Assembly (NCBI GenBank): GCA_004552965.1
Contig: SFMU01000015.1
Coordinates: 1-50,100 of the forward strand
Direction: 5' to 3'
Length of the DNA stretch: 50,100 nucleotides
From: Bacteroidales bacterium
Lineage (GTDB): Bacteria > Bacteroidota > Bacteroidia > Bacteroidales > UBA932
Position 1 is the first letter of the stretch, and each line of letters opens with the position of its first letter. This document shows, one piece after another, positions 25,902 through 35,888 of the stretch. The position numbers and the translations under genes were made by a program. The notes below the pieces were generated by a model, which had not been told where the DNA came from, made no database searches, and was given only the letters and a program-made list of their open reading frames with translations.

Positions 25902-26888
25902 ATGAACGGAAAACTTACATGTACTTTGCTTCTGGCTGTTTCCCTGCTGCTGTCAGCTTGCGGGGGACGCAATACGGGCAAGTCCCCGGATGCCGTTCCG
26001 GCGCTGCGTGAGTTTCCTTCCGCAGATCCTGTCCCTTCGGTGATCACTGACCCGAAAGAATCTTTCGAGTACATGATACAGAACTATTGGAGCAGATTCC
26101 TTGACCCTTCCACAGCCTTTCAGTGTGACTCCAATGTCGTCAACGGAGTTCCGGACACAGATGTGGAAACAGCGGCAGGTCTGTTCTTCACCCTCCTCGA
26201 AAGACCGGCAGACAAGACATTCTCCATCTCAGCCATGGGAGCCTTCTTCGACATGGTGGAGAAGTACCAGGAGGCGAACCCCTCATCCAATGTCTTCGAG
26301 TACTTTGAGCAGACTGTTACCAGATACCTCTACGACCCGAATTCCCCGGTCCGCGACGAGGACCTCTACCTCCCTTATGTGAAGGGGCTTGCCGCCTCGC
26401 CGCTGACTGATCCGCAGATGGTCCCGGCATATTCCTATGACGCATCGATGTGCTCCCTGAACCGCTATGGCACTCCTGCCGCCGATTTTGCCTTCACCGA
26501 CCTTGATGGCAAGCGTCACACGCTTTATGGAGTCAAGGCCGAGAGAATCCTGCTGTTTTTCTCCAATCCGGGCTGCAATGCCTGCGGTGAGATCGTCGAT
26601 GTCCTTTGCACGGATGAGACGGTAACTTCGATGGCCGGCTCGGGGAGGCTTGCCGTCATCAACATCTACATCGACTCGGAGCTGGACAAGTGGCGTGAAT
26701 ATGCCACCACCTACCCGAAGCAGTGGATCAGCGGCTACGACCACACCGGGACAATCCGCTCCGATGTGACCTACAATGTCAGGGCGATTCCTTCCCTGTA
26801 CCTCCTGGACTCCGGCAAGACGGTTCTGCTGAAGGATGCTCCAGTGGAAAAGGTCATTGCCTATCTTCACGCAACAGAACAAAAATAA
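25902..26888 (+). CDS. Periplasmic thioredoxin-like lipoprotein with N-terminal DUF5106-type domain
   Basis: 328 aa. Lipobox LLSAC with C20 after a 19-residue signal. Residues about 45-165 form an alpha-helical domain like DUF5106, common in Bacteroidales. Residues about 185-328 are a thioredoxin fold with the redox pair C225-N-A-C228 (NPGCNACGE) and the cis-Pro strand AIPSLYLLD. It likely reduces or oxidises disulfides in periplasmic partners. It starts a probable long operon: galM begins 6 bases after its stop. Confidence 0.8.
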   Translation: MNGKLTCTLLLAVSLLLSACGGRNTGKSPDAVPALREFPSADPVPSVITDPKESFEYMIQNYWSRFLDPSTAFQCDSNVVNGVPDTDVETAAGLFFTLLERPADKTFSISAMGAFFDMVEKYQEANPSSNVFEYFEQTVTRYLYDPNSPVRDEDLYLPYVKGLAASPLTDPQMVPAYSYDASMCSLNRYGTPAADFAFTDLDGKRHTLYGVKAERILLFFSNPGCNACGEIVDVLCTDETVTSMAGSGRLAVINIYIDSELDKWREYATTYPKQWISGYDHTGTIRSDVTYNVRAIPSLYLLDSGKTVLLKDAPVEKVIAYLHATEQK

Positions 26889-26894
26889 TCAGAT

Positions 26895-27944
26895 ATGGAC
26901 ATCAGAAAGGAACTGTGGGGAACTGCCCCCGACGGTAAGGAGATTTTCCTCTACACAATGAAGAATGCCAAGGGTGCGGTTGTCCGCCTCTGCAGCATCG
27001 GTGCCGGAATCGTGAGCATCTGCGTTCCGGACCGGGATGGAAAAATTGCAGATGTCGTGCTTGGCTATCCTTCCGCGGAATCCTATTTCGGGGATGGTCC
27101 CTGTGCCGGCAAATGTCCTGGCCGCTATGCCAACAGAATAGCCAAGGGTCGTTTTTCCCTTGATGGACAGGAGTACGAACTGCCCGTGAACAATGGTCCC
27201 AACCATCTGCACGGCGGTCCCGACGGTTTCCAGAACAAGGTCTGGGAGAGCCGTATCGAAGGGGATGCAGTGGAGTTCATGTATTTTTCGGAGGACGGAG
27301 AGGCCGGCTATCCCGGCAATCTGAAAGTGGTAGCCCATTATGTGTGGAGCGATGAGAATGCCCTTGAGCTGACTTTGACTGCCCGGAGCGACAGGAAGAC
27401 TGTCATCAATCTGACCAACCACGCCTACTTCAACCTCAACGGAGAGGGCAACGGCAACATCCTTGACCATCAGCTCAGGCTGAATGCCTCCGTCTATCTT
27501 CCTACCGATGAGACTCTCATCCCTGTCGGTGAGGCGGATCCGGTTGCACTCACCCCGATGGACTTCCTCGATTTCCACAGGATCGGCGAGCGCATAAAGG
27601 AGGATTTCCCGGCACTGAACTACGGCAAGGGCTACGACAACTGCTGGATGATCGACGGCTATCAGCCGGGACAGCTTCAGACCGCGGCGACACTCTACTC
27701 TGAACTGAGCGGCCGTCAGATGGAGATTCTGACCACCCAGCCTGCCATCCAGATCTACACCGGCAACTGGCTTTCGGGCTGCCCTGTGGCCAAATGCGGC
27801 CGCAGCTATTTCGACTATGAAGGCGTGGCGCTGGAGTGCCAGCACTGTCCCGACTCTCCGAACCATCCTGATTATCCGACCACCGTCCTCGAACCGGGAG
27901 AGACTTTCCAGGAGGCAATCATCTGGTCATTTTCAACACGATAA
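26895..27944 (+). CDS. galM: Aldose 1-epimerase (galactose mutarotase)
   Basis: 349 aa beta-sandwich enzyme that interconverts alpha and beta anomers of galactose, feeding galactokinase. Substrate and catalytic residues are R81 (GRYANRIAKG), H106 (NHLHGG), H176 (NLTNHAYFNL, catalytic acid) and E314 (VALECQHCPD, catalytic base). No signal peptide, so cytosolic. Full family length. thyA begins 11 bases after the stop. Confidence 0.95.
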   Translation: MDIRKELWGTAPDGKEIFLYTMKNAKGAVVRLCSIGAGIVSICVPDRDGKIADVVLGYPSAESYFGDGPCAGKCPGRYANRIAKGRFSLDGQEYELPVNNGPNHLHGGPDGFQNKVWESRIEGDAVEFMYFSEDGEAGYPGNLKVVAHYVWSDENALELTLTARSDRKTVINLTNHAYFNLNGEGNGNILDHQLRLNASVYLPTDETLIPVGEADPVALTPMDFLDFHRIGERIKEDFPALNYGKGYDNCWMIDGYQPGQLQTAATLYSELSGRQMEILTTQPAIQIYTGNWLSGCPVAKCGRSYFDYEGVALECQHCPDSPNHPDYPTTVLEPGETFQEAIIWSFSTR

Positions 27945-27955
27945 GCCAGCACATA

Positions 27956-28753
27956 ATGAAACAGTATCTCGACATACTTCGTGACATCCTCGACAACGGT
28001 ACCGTCAAGACCGACAGGACTGGTGTAGGCACGAAGAGCATATTCGGCACACAGAGCCGATACGACCTGAGCGAAGGGTTCCCTCTGCTGACCACAAAGA
28101 AGGTGTTTACGAGAGGAATCATCGAGGAACTTCTCTGGTTCCTCTCCGGCGACACCAACAAGAAGACCCTTCAGGAAAAGAATGTCCACATCTGGGATGC
28201 ATGGGGAGACGATGAGACAGGTGAACTGGGTCCGGTCTACGGCCATCAGTGGCGTGCTTGGGACGACTACAGCGGCGGTCACATCGACCAGATTGCCCAG
28301 GCGGTGGACCTGATCAGGAACCATCCTGATTCGAGACGCATCCTGGTCAATGCCTGGAATGTCGCCCAGGTGGACAGGATGGCCCTTCCTCCCTGCCACT
28401 GTCTCTTTCAGTTCTATGTGGCGTACGGCAAGCTTTCCTGCCAGCTCTACCAGAGAAGCGCCGACATATTCCTTGGCGTGCCTTTCAACATCGCTTCCTA
28501 TGCCTTGCTGACGATGATGATGGCGCAGGTCTGTGACCTTGAGCCGGGTTGCTTCATCCACACCACAGGCGACACCCATCTCTACCTCAACCACATCGAG
28601 CAGGCCACACTCCAGCTCACCCGCGAGCCACGGCCGCTGCCGGTGATGAAGATCAACCCTGATGTCAGGGACATCTTCTCCTTCCGCATTGAGGATTTCA
28701 CCCTGGAAGGCTATGATCCGCATCCGGCAATCAAGGCACCGGTGGCCGTCTGA
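27956..28753 (+). CDS. thyA: Thymidylate synthase
   Basis: 265 aa folate-dependent enzyme making dTMP from dUMP with methylenetetrahydrofolate. The nucleophile is C147 in LPPCHC. The dUMP phosphate-binding DRTGVGT and DSRRILVNAWN segments, YQRSADIFLGVPFNIASYALL and the C-terminal HPAIKAPVAV are all intact. Length matches E. coli ThyA (264). It is followed 4 bases later by folA, its functional partner, which regenerates tetrahydrofolate. Confidence 0.98.
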   Translation: MKQYLDILRDILDNGTVKTDRTGVGTKSIFGTQSRYDLSEGFPLLTTKKVFTRGIIEELLWFLSGDTNKKTLQEKNVHIWDAWGDDETGELGPVYGHQWRAWDDYSGGHIDQIAQAVDLIRNHPDSRRILVNAWNVAQVDRMALPPCHCLFQFYVAYGKLSCQLYQRSADIFLGVPFNIASYALLTMMMAQVCDLEPGCFIHTTGDTHLYLNHIEQATLQLTREPRPLPVMKINPDVRDIFSFRIEDFTLEGYDPHPAIKAPVAV

Positions 28754-28757
28754 CCCA

Positions 28758-29291
28758 ATGAATATGCTGAAAATGAATATGGAAAAGTGCATTATCGTGG
28801 CGATAGCCGACAACAGGGCGATAGGAAAGGGCAATGCCCTGCTCTGGCATATTGCCGAAGACATGAAATATTTCAGGCAGAAAACCACGGGCAGCCCTGT
28901 CGTGATGGGCTACATGACCTTCCTGTCGATCGGAGGGAAGCCGCTGCCGAAAAGGGACAATGTCGTGATCTCTATCTTTCCCTGGCCGGACAGACCTGAT
29001 GGAATCAAGGTCGCCGGCTCTCTGGAGGAGGCCTATGAACTGATTGCCGCGGACCATCCGGGCGAAGAAGGACAGATCTTCGTGATGGGTGGAGGCGAGA
29101 CCTACAGGCAGGCTCTCCCGACGGCCGACAAGCTGTACATCACCCACGTGCATGCGACCATCGAGGATGCCGACACCTTCTTTCCGGTCATAGATCCGGA
29201 CATCTGGGAGGTAGAATCCACGACTCCGGTCCAGACCGATCCCGAAACCGGCTACGGCTACGAATTCACCGTTTACCGCCGTCGCGGCTGA
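28758..29291 (+). CDS. folA: Dihydrofolate reductase
   Basis: 177 aa from ATG 28758, the first ATG after the thyA stop. In-frame ATGs at 28764, 28773 and 28779 are alternatives; 28773 or 28779 would put the conserved EKCIIVAIADN strand right at the N-terminus. It reduces dihydrofolate with NADPH. Seen: AIGKGNALLWHIAEDMKYF (catalytic acidic residue E in the AED turn), GYMTFLSIGGKPLP (cofactor loop, the Met20/GRxT-like region), and VMGGGETYRQALPTADKLYITHV. It forms a thyA-folA pair. Confidence 0.93.
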   Translation: MNMLKMNMEKCIIVAIADNRAIGKGNALLWHIAEDMKYFRQKTTGSPVVMGYMTFLSIGGKPLPKRDNVVISIFPWPDRPDGIKVAGSLEEAYELIAADHPGEEGQIFVMGGGETYRQALPTADKLYITHVHATIEDADTFFPVIDPDIWEVESTTPVQTDPETGYGYEFTVYRRRG

Positions 29292-29325
29292 ACTCTCTGA
29301 ACGAACCTGACAATATTCCCCAACA

Positions 29326-30612
29326 ATGCAGAAACGAGAACATTTCGGCGGAAGAGCTGCCGTCATCATGGCGATGGCCGGATCCGCCATCGGCCTCGGC
29401 AACATCTGGCGCTTCCCGTACATGGCGGGCCAGTATGGCGGTGCCGCCTTCATCCTGATCTACATCCTCTGCTCCTTCGTCCTGTCGCTTCCGATCTTCC
29501 TTTCTGAAGGCCTGATAGGCCGCAGGACTCATTCCAATGCCATCGGAGCGATGAAGACCCTTGCTCCGAAGTCCATCTGGACGGCTTTGGGCTATCTTTC
29601 GGTCATCACCCCGACGGTGATAGTCTCCTACTACTCCATCGTGGGCGGCTGGGCTGTCGAATATTTCGTCAAATCCTTCTCTCTTTCCTTCGGTGACTTC
29701 ATCCCGGAAGGATGGACCGTCCTGGCCTACGGTACGGTCTTTCTGGGCATATCCTGCCTTATCGTCGCCCTGGGAGTCCGGTCCGGAATCGAGAAGTTCA
29801 GCAAATTCTCCATTCCGCTGCTCTTTTTGCTGATTGTCGTGATCCTTGCCTATTCATTGACCATGCCGGGCTCGGAAAAGGGCGTGGAATACCTCCTGAA
29901 GCCGGATTTCTCGAAACTTAGCGGGAAGACCTTCGCTTTCGCCCTTGGCCAGAGTTTCTATTCGCTCTCCCTTGGGATGGGCATCATCATCACATATTCA
30001 TCCTACATCAGCAAGGATGAGAATCTCATCGTTTCCGGTGCCGGAACTGCAGTTGCGGACCTTCTGTTCGCTATCCTTGCAGGTTTCGCCATCATCCCTG
30101 CCGTGTTCTCCGCCGGAATCGAACCAAGCTCCGGTCCCGGACTGATTTTCCAGACCCTTCCATTCGTCTTCGGCAGGATGGGGGAGGCTCATGCCTGGAT
30201 AGGAGTCGTCATCTCCGCCCTGTTCTTCCTGACGGTCACGGTGGCAGCGATGACATCTTCCGTTTCCCTGATCGAGGTGGGGGTCGCCTACCTGATCGAG
30301 GAGAAGCATCTGAAGAGAGGCTGGGCCTGCCTGATTGTCTTCCTTGCCGTCTGGGTCCTCGGTCTTGTGAGTGTCTTCTCCGGCAAGGCATTCGGACTGA
30401 TCGATGCCTTCTCGTCCAACTTCCTGCTGACGGTGGGAGCCCTGCTTGCGGTACTCTTCGTGGGGTGGAAGATGAAAAAGGAGGATGTCCTTGAAGAAAT
30501 AACCAATGGCGGTAAAGTCAATTCCAGGATTGCCCCTGCCCTCTATTTCCTCATCAGGTACATCGCACCGATTGCGGTTCTGACAATATTCATTTCCAAT
30601 TTCCTACTATGA
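29326..30612 (+). CDS. Sodium-dependent transporter, NSS (SNF) family, copy 1
   Basis: 428 aa LeuT-fold symporter. The TM1 signature GRAAVIMAMAGSAIGLGNIWRFPYMAGQYGGAAF, with the unwound sodium- and substrate-binding stretch, is intact. About eleven helices are expected. The family imports amino acids or related amines with Na+; the substrate cannot be named. It lacks the long C-terminal tail of eukaryotic members. It is followed by a paralogue with an ATGA overlap, and preceded by folA with a 34-base gap. Confidence 0.9.
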   Translation: MQKREHFGGRAAVIMAMAGSAIGLGNIWRFPYMAGQYGGAAFILIYILCSFVLSLPIFLSEGLIGRRTHSNAIGAMKTLAPKSIWTALGYLSVITPTVIVSYYSIVGGWAVEYFVKSFSLSFGDFIPEGWTVLAYGTVFLGISCLIVALGVRSGIEKFSKFSIPLLFLLIVVILAYSLTMPGSEKGVEYLLKPDFSKLSGKTFAFALGQSFYSLSLGMGIIITYSSYISKDENLIVSGAGTAVADLLFAILAGFAIIPAVFSAGIEPSSGPGLIFQTLPFVFGRMGEAHAWIGVVISALFFLTVTVAAMTSSVSLIEVGVAYLIEEKHLKRGWACLIVFLAVWVLGLVSVFSGKAFGLIDAFSSNFLLTVGALLAVLFVGWKMKKEDVLEEITNGGKVNSRIAPALYFLIRYIAPIAVLTIFISNFLL

Positions 30613-31973
30613 ATTCCAGGAGAGAGCATTTCGGCAGCAGAGCTGCCGTCATCATGGCCATGGCCGGTTCTGCAATAGGGCTGGGCAACATCTGGAGGTT
30701 CCCTTACATTGTCGGTGAATATGGCGGGGCGGCCTTCGTGCTTGCCTTTGTCATCTGCAGCATCTTCATTTCCATCCCGATTCTGCTCTGCGAGTCGGTA
30801 ATCGGAAGAAGGTCCCATCAGAACACTTTCGGGGCAATGCAGACCCTGGCTCCCGGTACCGGCTGGAAATGGCTCGGACTGCTTACGGTCATCACTCCCA
30901 TCATCATCGTGTCTTACTACAGTGTAGTGGGTGGCTGGTCGATAGCCTATCTGTTCAAGGCTCTGACTTTCCAGTTCCGTCCGGAGGATGCAGAAAGTGT
31001 TTCCGGCATCTTCGGCCAGTTCGTTTCTTCCGCCCTTCCTCCTGTCCTCTGCCATCTGCTGTTCATCGGAATCTGTGCGCTGATAGTATTTCTCGGCGTC
31101 AAGAAGGGAATCGAGAAGTTCAGCAAGACGACCATGCCGGTTCTTTTCGTGCTGATTGTCCTGATAGCCGTCTACTCCCTGACACTTCCCGGTTCCGGCG
31201 AAGGAGTCAGGTATCTGCTGGCTCCGGATTTTTCAAAACTGACTCCCAAAGCCTGGGCCTCAGCCCTCGGACAGAGTTTCTTCTCCCTGTCATTGGGCGT
31301 GGGAACGATGCTGACATATTCATCCTATGTCTCCAGCAAGGAAGATCTCGTCCTGTCGGGAGCAGGTACCGCCCTGTCCGATCTGGTCTTCGCCGTTCTT
31401 GCAGGTTTCGCCATCATGCCCGCCGTCTTTGCCGGAGGAATCACGCCGGGAGCCGGACCGGGACTGGTTTTCGAGACCCTTCCCTACATATTCGCAAAGA
31501 TGGGAGACGCCGCCCCTGTCGCAAGCGCTGTCGTTGCGGTCCTCTTCTTCCTCACGATTCTTGTCGCTGCCCTCTCTTCCGCCATTTCGATGGTTGAGGT
31601 GGGAGTGGCCTATCTCAGCGAGGAAAAAGGCGTTTCAAGGGGAAAGGCCACTTTGGGAATATTCCTGTTCGCCTGCATCCTGGGAATTTTCTGCTCCCTC
31701 TCCTTCGGTCCGCTCTCCTCTTTCAGAATCCTTGGCAACAGCCTCTTCGATTTCTGTGACAAGCTCTGTTCGAACTACCTTATGGTCCTCGGAGCCCTGC
31801 TGTTCTCGGTTTTCGCCGGCTGGAAGATAAAGAAGGAGGATTTCCTCGACGAACTGTCGAATTCCGGTTCCATCAAGGGCAGGGGAGTGCTCAATGCGAC
31901 GATCTACTATCTGATCAAGTTCGTGGCTCCGGTTGCGATTCTGCTGATCTTTGTGCTGGGCCTTTTCGGGTGA
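30609..31973 (+). CDS. Sodium-dependent transporter, NSS (SNF) family, copy 2
   Basis: 454 aa paralogue of the preceding symporter with the same TM1 block (GSAIGLGNIWRFPYIVGEYGGAAF) and the same SLGVGTMLTYSSYVS region in TM6-TM8. It is 26 residues longer, mostly in an insertion near 390 (FSSLSFGPLSSFRILGNS type segment) before the last helices. ATGA overlap with copy 1 implies translational coupling. The two copies may have different substrates, or could form a heteromeric pair. Confidence 0.9.
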   Translation: MNSRREHFGSRAAVIMAMAGSAIGLGNIWRFPYIVGEYGGAAFVLAFVICSIFISIPILLCESVIGRRSHQNTFGAMQTLAPGTGWKWLGLLTVITPIIIVSYYSVVGGWSIAYLFKALTFQFRPEDAESVSGIFGQFVSSALPPVLCHLLFIGICALIVFLGVKKGIEKFSKTTMPVLFVLIVLIAVYSLTLPGSGEGVRYLLAPDFSKLTPKAWASALGQSFFSLSLGVGTMLTYSSYVSSKEDLVLSGAGTALSDLVFAVLAGFAIMPAVFAGGITPGAGPGLVFETLPYIFAKMGDAAPVASAVVAVLFFLTILVAALSSAISMVEVGVAYLSEEKGVSRGKATLGIFLFACILGIFCSLSFGPLSSFRILGNSLFDFCDKLCSNYLMVLGALLFSVFAGWKIKKEDFLDELSNSGSIKGRGVLNATIYYLIKFVAPVAILLIFVLGLFG

Positions 31974-32067
31974 TTCGCGGAAGGGATGTCCCAATATATT
32001 CAGGATATTGCAGAAAATGAGTATATTGTCCATGACTGACAACAGAATGACCAATTCATCAATCAAT

Positions 32068-33372
32068 ATGCGCAAGTACATCTTTCTCTCATTGCTTCTT
32101 GCCGGACTCGCCTCATGCGCTCCGAAGCAGGAAACCGCGACTCCGGGCCGTATGGACAGGAGCCGTCTGAACATCGGTGCCTACATTCTCCAGCCTTATG
32201 CCCGGAGCGAGGCCCACATCAAGGACATCGCAGACTGCGGCATCGACTTCATCGTCTGTATGCAGGATGACAGAGCAGCCCTTGACCTTTTTGAAAAATA
32301 TGGAGTAGGGGCCATTCTGACCGGGGTCGTTCCTGGCTGGTGGGGTGGAGATGGAAGCAACGCCGGCAAACTTTCCACCCTCAACACGATGGACAAGTAC
32401 ACTGACGCTGCCGCTGCCTGGGAAGACCATCCGGCCGTCTGGGGCATCGACATAGGAGACGAACCTTCCGCTTTGGATTTTCCTTACTACGGAGAGGTCT
32501 TCACAAAGGTGGATTCCCTTTTCCCGAATCAGTTCCCTTATCTGAATCTCTATCCGAACTATGCATCGGTTGCCGTCAACAATGCCGAGCAGACAGTCAA
32601 CCAGCTCGGTACTGCGACCTACAGGGAGCACATCGCCGAATATGTCAAGAATGTCCCGTCCGACTACATCTGCTATGATTTCTATGTCTATTCCTGCGAT
32701 GTTCCTCACGCCTATGACAATCTCCGCGTAGTCTCCGACGCCTGCCGCCAGAACGACCGCAGCATGTGGATCGTCCTTCAGGTCAACTCTCTCGATCCGG
32801 AAGTCTGGACAAGCGTCAACCGCCTCCGTTTCCAGGCCTGGACTGCGATGGCATTCGGAGCTGAAAACATCATCTGGGCATGCTACACGGCAGGTTGGTG
32901 GAGCAACCAGGTGGTTGACGAGAATGGAGAGAAGACCGAGCAGTACGACAAACTCAAGACTGTCAACGGTGAAATCAGAACCCTTGGCGAGCCTTACATG
33001 AAATACCGCACCGTCGCCACCACCTTCGTGGGATTCGAAGGTACAGAGTGGCTGAATGGGCTTGAGGAGCAGACCGTGGCCGAGCTCAATGACGGAACCT
33101 TCGAGAATCTCCGCTTCGAAGACGGTGCCGCCCTCGTTGCCGGTTCTATGGTTTCCCGCTGTGCCAAGTGCGACTCCAAGGCTGTCTTCGTCTGCGCTGC
33201 CGACGACCCTTACGACAAGGCCCCTGCCACCCATGTCCTCCGCTTCAGAACCTCCGCAAAGAAGGTCACCGCTACCGGAGCCAATGGTGTCATCACCCTT
33301 GAGAAAGATGCCGAAGGCGTCTACTCTGTCCCCGTGGCTTCTAACGAAGGTCTCCTTATTGAAGCTCTGTAA
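32068..33372 (+). CDS. Secreted lipoprotein with a glycosidase-like TIM barrel
   Basis: 434 aa. ATG 32068 is chosen because it starts the lipoprotein signal MRKYIFLSLLLAGLASC (lipobox C17); the open frame further upstream has no homology. The mature part looks like a clan-A glycoside hydrolase barrel. WGIDIGDEPS (D131-E132-P133) resembles the acid/base strand, and MWIVLQVNS and AENIIWACYTAGWW are typical barrel strands. A C-terminal beta domain follows about residue 350. I cannot assign the exact family or the nucleophile. It lies between the symporters and the polysaccharide locus. Confidence 0.6.
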   Translation: MRKYIFLSLLLAGLASCAPKQETATPGRMDRSRLNIGAYILQPYARSEAHIKDIADCGIDFIVCMQDDRAALDLFEKYGVGAILTGVVPGWWGGDGSNAGKLSTLNTMDKYTDAAAAWEDHPAVWGIDIGDEPSALDFPYYGEVFTKVDSLFPNQFPYLNLYPNYASVAVNNAEQTVNQLGTATYREHIAEYVKNVPSDYICYDFYVYSCDVPHAYDNLRVVSDACRQNDRSMWIVLQVNSLDPEVWTSVNRLRFQAWTAMAFGAENIIWACYTAGWWSNQVVDENGEKTEQYDKLKTVNGEIRTLGEPYMKYRTVATTFVGFEGTEWLNGLEEQTVAELNDGTFENLRFEDGAALVAGSMVSRCAKCDSKAVFVCAADDPYDKAPATHVLRFRTSAKKVTATGANGVITLEKDAEGVYSVPVASNEGLLIEAL

Positions 33373-33383
33373 ATTTCTGAACA

Positions 33384-35888
33384 ATGGACTGGAAGACCTT
33401 TTTTAGGAAGTATTATGTCTATCCTCTGGCCCTGCTGGTCTTTGCCGTTGCAGCTGTAATCTACTGCAGTCCGGCGATGACCGGAAAGGTGCTTTCTGCC
33501 AACGATCACCAGAATTGGGTAGGTGCCTCCCACGAGCTGACTGAGCACGCTGCGAAAGATGGAGAGGGTTCCTGGTGGACCAGTTCCATGTTCTGCGGAA
33601 TGCCTGCCTACCAGATTGGAGGAGGAGCATCCTACAAGGCGGACAGTTACAAGGCTCCGATCAACGGGATTCTCCACAAATGTATCTACAATCCTGTCTG
33701 GGCAGTCTTTTTCTACTTTGTCTGTTTCTTCATTCTGCTCCTGTCGTTCGGCCTGTCTCCATGGGTCAGCCTCCTCGGCGCTCTGATAACAGGCTTGTCG
33801 TCCTATTTCATAGTGATAATAGCGGCGGGGCACAACACCAAGGTTGCAGCAATCGCCCTGACCGCTGTCGTGGTGGCCGGTTATAAACTGATTTTTGACA
33901 GGAAATACATCCCCGGAGCCCTTCTGGTAATGGTTTTCGTCGCATCGGGCTACACTCTTCACCCGCAGATGTTCTATTATCTCTGTCTGATGATGGGACT
34001 TCTGTGGTTCGCCGAACTCTACACGCACATCAAGGAGAAAAAGCTCAAGACCCTTGCCGTCTCGACAGCAGTCTTCGTCGTCTCCTTCGGAGTGGGCATC
34101 GGCACAGGAATGTCCAATTTCTTCACGAACATCGAGTACATGAAGGAATCCACCCGTGGCGGTTCCGACCTGGCTCCCTATCTGACGGAGAATGCTTCCT
34201 CAGAAGAGGACGGAAGCGAGCAGGAGGCATCCGAAGAGAAAGGACTCAACTATGAATATGCAACCGAGTGGAGCTACGGAATAGACGAGACCCTGACCCT
34301 GATGATTCCAGGATTCAAGGGCGGTGCAAGCAATTACCACCTTCCGGAAAATGCCCTTTTCCGAAAGGAAATGATAAAAAGAAACTGCACACCGGAATCC
34401 ATTGAGAAGACCTGCGGCACATTCCCTATGTACTGGGGACCGCAGCCGATGACCCAGGGAAGCGTCTATGCGGGAGCTATCATCTGCTTCCTTTTCGTCC
34501 TTGGACTTTTCGTTGTCAAGGGACCGTACAAGTGGCTGCTGCTCCTGTGTACCCTTTTCTCTGTCATGCTCTCCTGGGGAAACCATTTCCCATTGCTGAC
34601 CAGATTCTTCTTCAATTACTTCCCGCTGTACAACAAGTTCCGGTCAGTCTCCTCCATTCTGATTGTTGCGGAGATAGCCATGCCGATTCTTGCCCTGATG
34701 GCTCTGGAGAGGATCCTGCGGGGGAAGGTGGAGAAAAAAGCACTCTCCCGATACATCCTGGTCTCTGCCGGAATCACAGCCGGGATCTGTCTCTTCTTCC
34801 TGCTGTTCGGAAGCATGATCTATGACTTCACCTCCGTCAGGGATGCGACATATATGAAGGACCCTGCCGCATGGATTCTGAACGGACTTCATGCCCAGAG
34901 GAAAGCGCTCTTCAATTCCGACTGCCTTCGCTCCCTTCTGCTGATTGTTGCTGCAGCCGGAGCCCTGTGGCTCTATGCCAAGGGTAAGGTCAAGGCGGTT
35001 CCAGCAGTATTTGCTGTCTGCCTCCTCTCCGTAGTGGATCTCTGGGGAGTTGACCGTCGTTACCTTTCCGACAAGGATTTCGTCCGCCCTTCAAAGGCGA
35101 CAGCCACCTACACCATGACTCCGCAGGAGAACCTGATTCTTCAGGACCCATCCCTGAATTTCAGGGTGATGAACCTGACGGTACCGACCTTCAGCGATTC
35201 CAGGACGAGCTATTATCTCAAATCCATCGGAGGTTACAGTGCGGTCAAACTCAGCAGGTATGACGATCTCATCAGCCACGACCTGATTCCGATGCACATG
35301 CCTGTGCTGAACATGCTCAACACCAGGTATTTCATCACGAAGATGAATGAATCTGACTCGGTTGTGGTCGTGGCCAACAGGGAAGCGATGGGCAACGCCT
35401 GGTGGGTCGGAGACATCAAGGTAGCCGACAATCCGAAGGAGGAGATAGAGTCTTTGATGGAGGTAGATCTGAGAAAAACGGCAATTGTCGGAAAAGACTA
35501 TTCCGACATGGTGCCGAAGGACATTGAAACGCCTGCGGGCTCGACAGTCTTCCTCCTTAAGGCAGAGCCGAACTATCTTGAATATGTCACCGACTCCCGC
35601 AAGGACGGCATGGTGGTGTTCTCCGAGATATTCTACCCGCACGGATGGCAGGCCCGCATCGACGGCAAGCCTGTGCCGCACTACCGGGCAAACTATGTCC
35701 TGAGGGCACTGAACGTGCCTGCAGGCAAGCACGGCATCACCTTCACTTTCGATCCTCCGTCGGTGAAGACCGGTGACACGATCGCCTCGGTCTTCATCTT
35801 CATCATGTACGCATCGATAGTGGCGGCACTGGGATACGGACTTTTCACCCTCGTACGCTCCTTCCGCAAGAAAGGCAGCGAGAAATGA
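33384..35888 (+). CDS. YfhO-family multi-pass membrane protein
   Basis: 834 aa with about twelve to thirteen hydrophobic helices, then a large extracytoplasmic region (about 560-800) and one last helix (about 800-820). The family resembles GT-C glycosyltransferases; B. subtilis YfhO is involved in glycosylating lipoteichoic acid. A periplasmic lipid-linked sugar transferase in this locus is therefore likely. Seen: early loop NDHQNWVGASHELTEHAAKDG, and HGWQARIDGKPVPHYRANYVLRAL in the C-terminal domain. It starts 11 bases after the preceding lipoprotein and overlaps glf by 4 bases (ATGA). Confidence 0.85.
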   Translation: MDWKTFFRKYYVYPLALLVFAVAAVIYCSPAMTGKVLSANDHQNWVGASHELTEHAAKDGEGSWWTSSMFCGMPAYQIGGGASYKADSYKAPINGILHKCIYNPVWAVFFYFVCFFILLLSFGLSPWVSLLGALITGLSSYFIVIIAAGHNTKVAAIALTAVVVAGYKLIFDRKYIPGALLVMVFVASGYTLHPQMFYYLCLMMGLLWFAELYTHIKEKKLKTLAVSTAVFVVSFGVGIGTGMSNFFTNIEYMKESTRGGSDLAPYLTENASSEEDGSEQEASEEKGLNYEYATEWSYGIDETLTLMIPGFKGGASNYHLPENALFRKEMIKRNCTPESIEKTCGTFPMYWGPQPMTQGSVYAGAIICFLFVLGLFVVKGPYKWLLLLCTLFSVMLSWGNHFPLLTRFFFNYFPLYNKFRSVSSILIVAEIAMPILALMALERILRGKVEKKALSRYILVSAGITAGICLFFLLFGSMIYDFTSVRDATYMKDPAAWILNGLHAQRKALFNSDCLRSLLLIVAAAGALWLYAKGKVKAVPAVFAVCLLSVVDLWGVDRRYLSDKDFVRPSKATATYTMTPQENLILQDPSLNFRVMNLTVPTFSDSRTSYYLKSIGGYSAVKLSRYDDLISHDLIPMHMPVLNMLNTRYFITKMNESDSVVVVANREAMGNAWWVGDIKVADNPKEEIESLMEVDLRKTAIVGKDYSDMVPKDIETPAGSTVFLLKAEPNYLEYVTDSRKDGMVVFSEIFYPHGWQARIDGKPVPHYRANYVLRALNVPAGKHGITFTFDPPSVKTGDTIASVFIFIMYASIVAALGYGLFTLVRSFRKKGSEK

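Noticed and set aside
26889..27866. Long open frame on the minus strand opposite galM
   Set aside because: The plus strand encodes full-length GalM with all catalytic residues; the antisense frame is a composition effect.
29326..31973. The two NSS transporters as one frameshifted gene
   Set aside because: Each copy has its own complete TM1 signature and full length; they are tandem paralogues with an ATGA overlap.
32113..33384. Long open frame on the minus strand opposite the glycosidase-like lipoprotein gene
   Set aside because: It has no recognisable domain or signal peptide. It mirrors the third-position codon bias of the plus-strand gene, which has a lipobox and barrel motifs.
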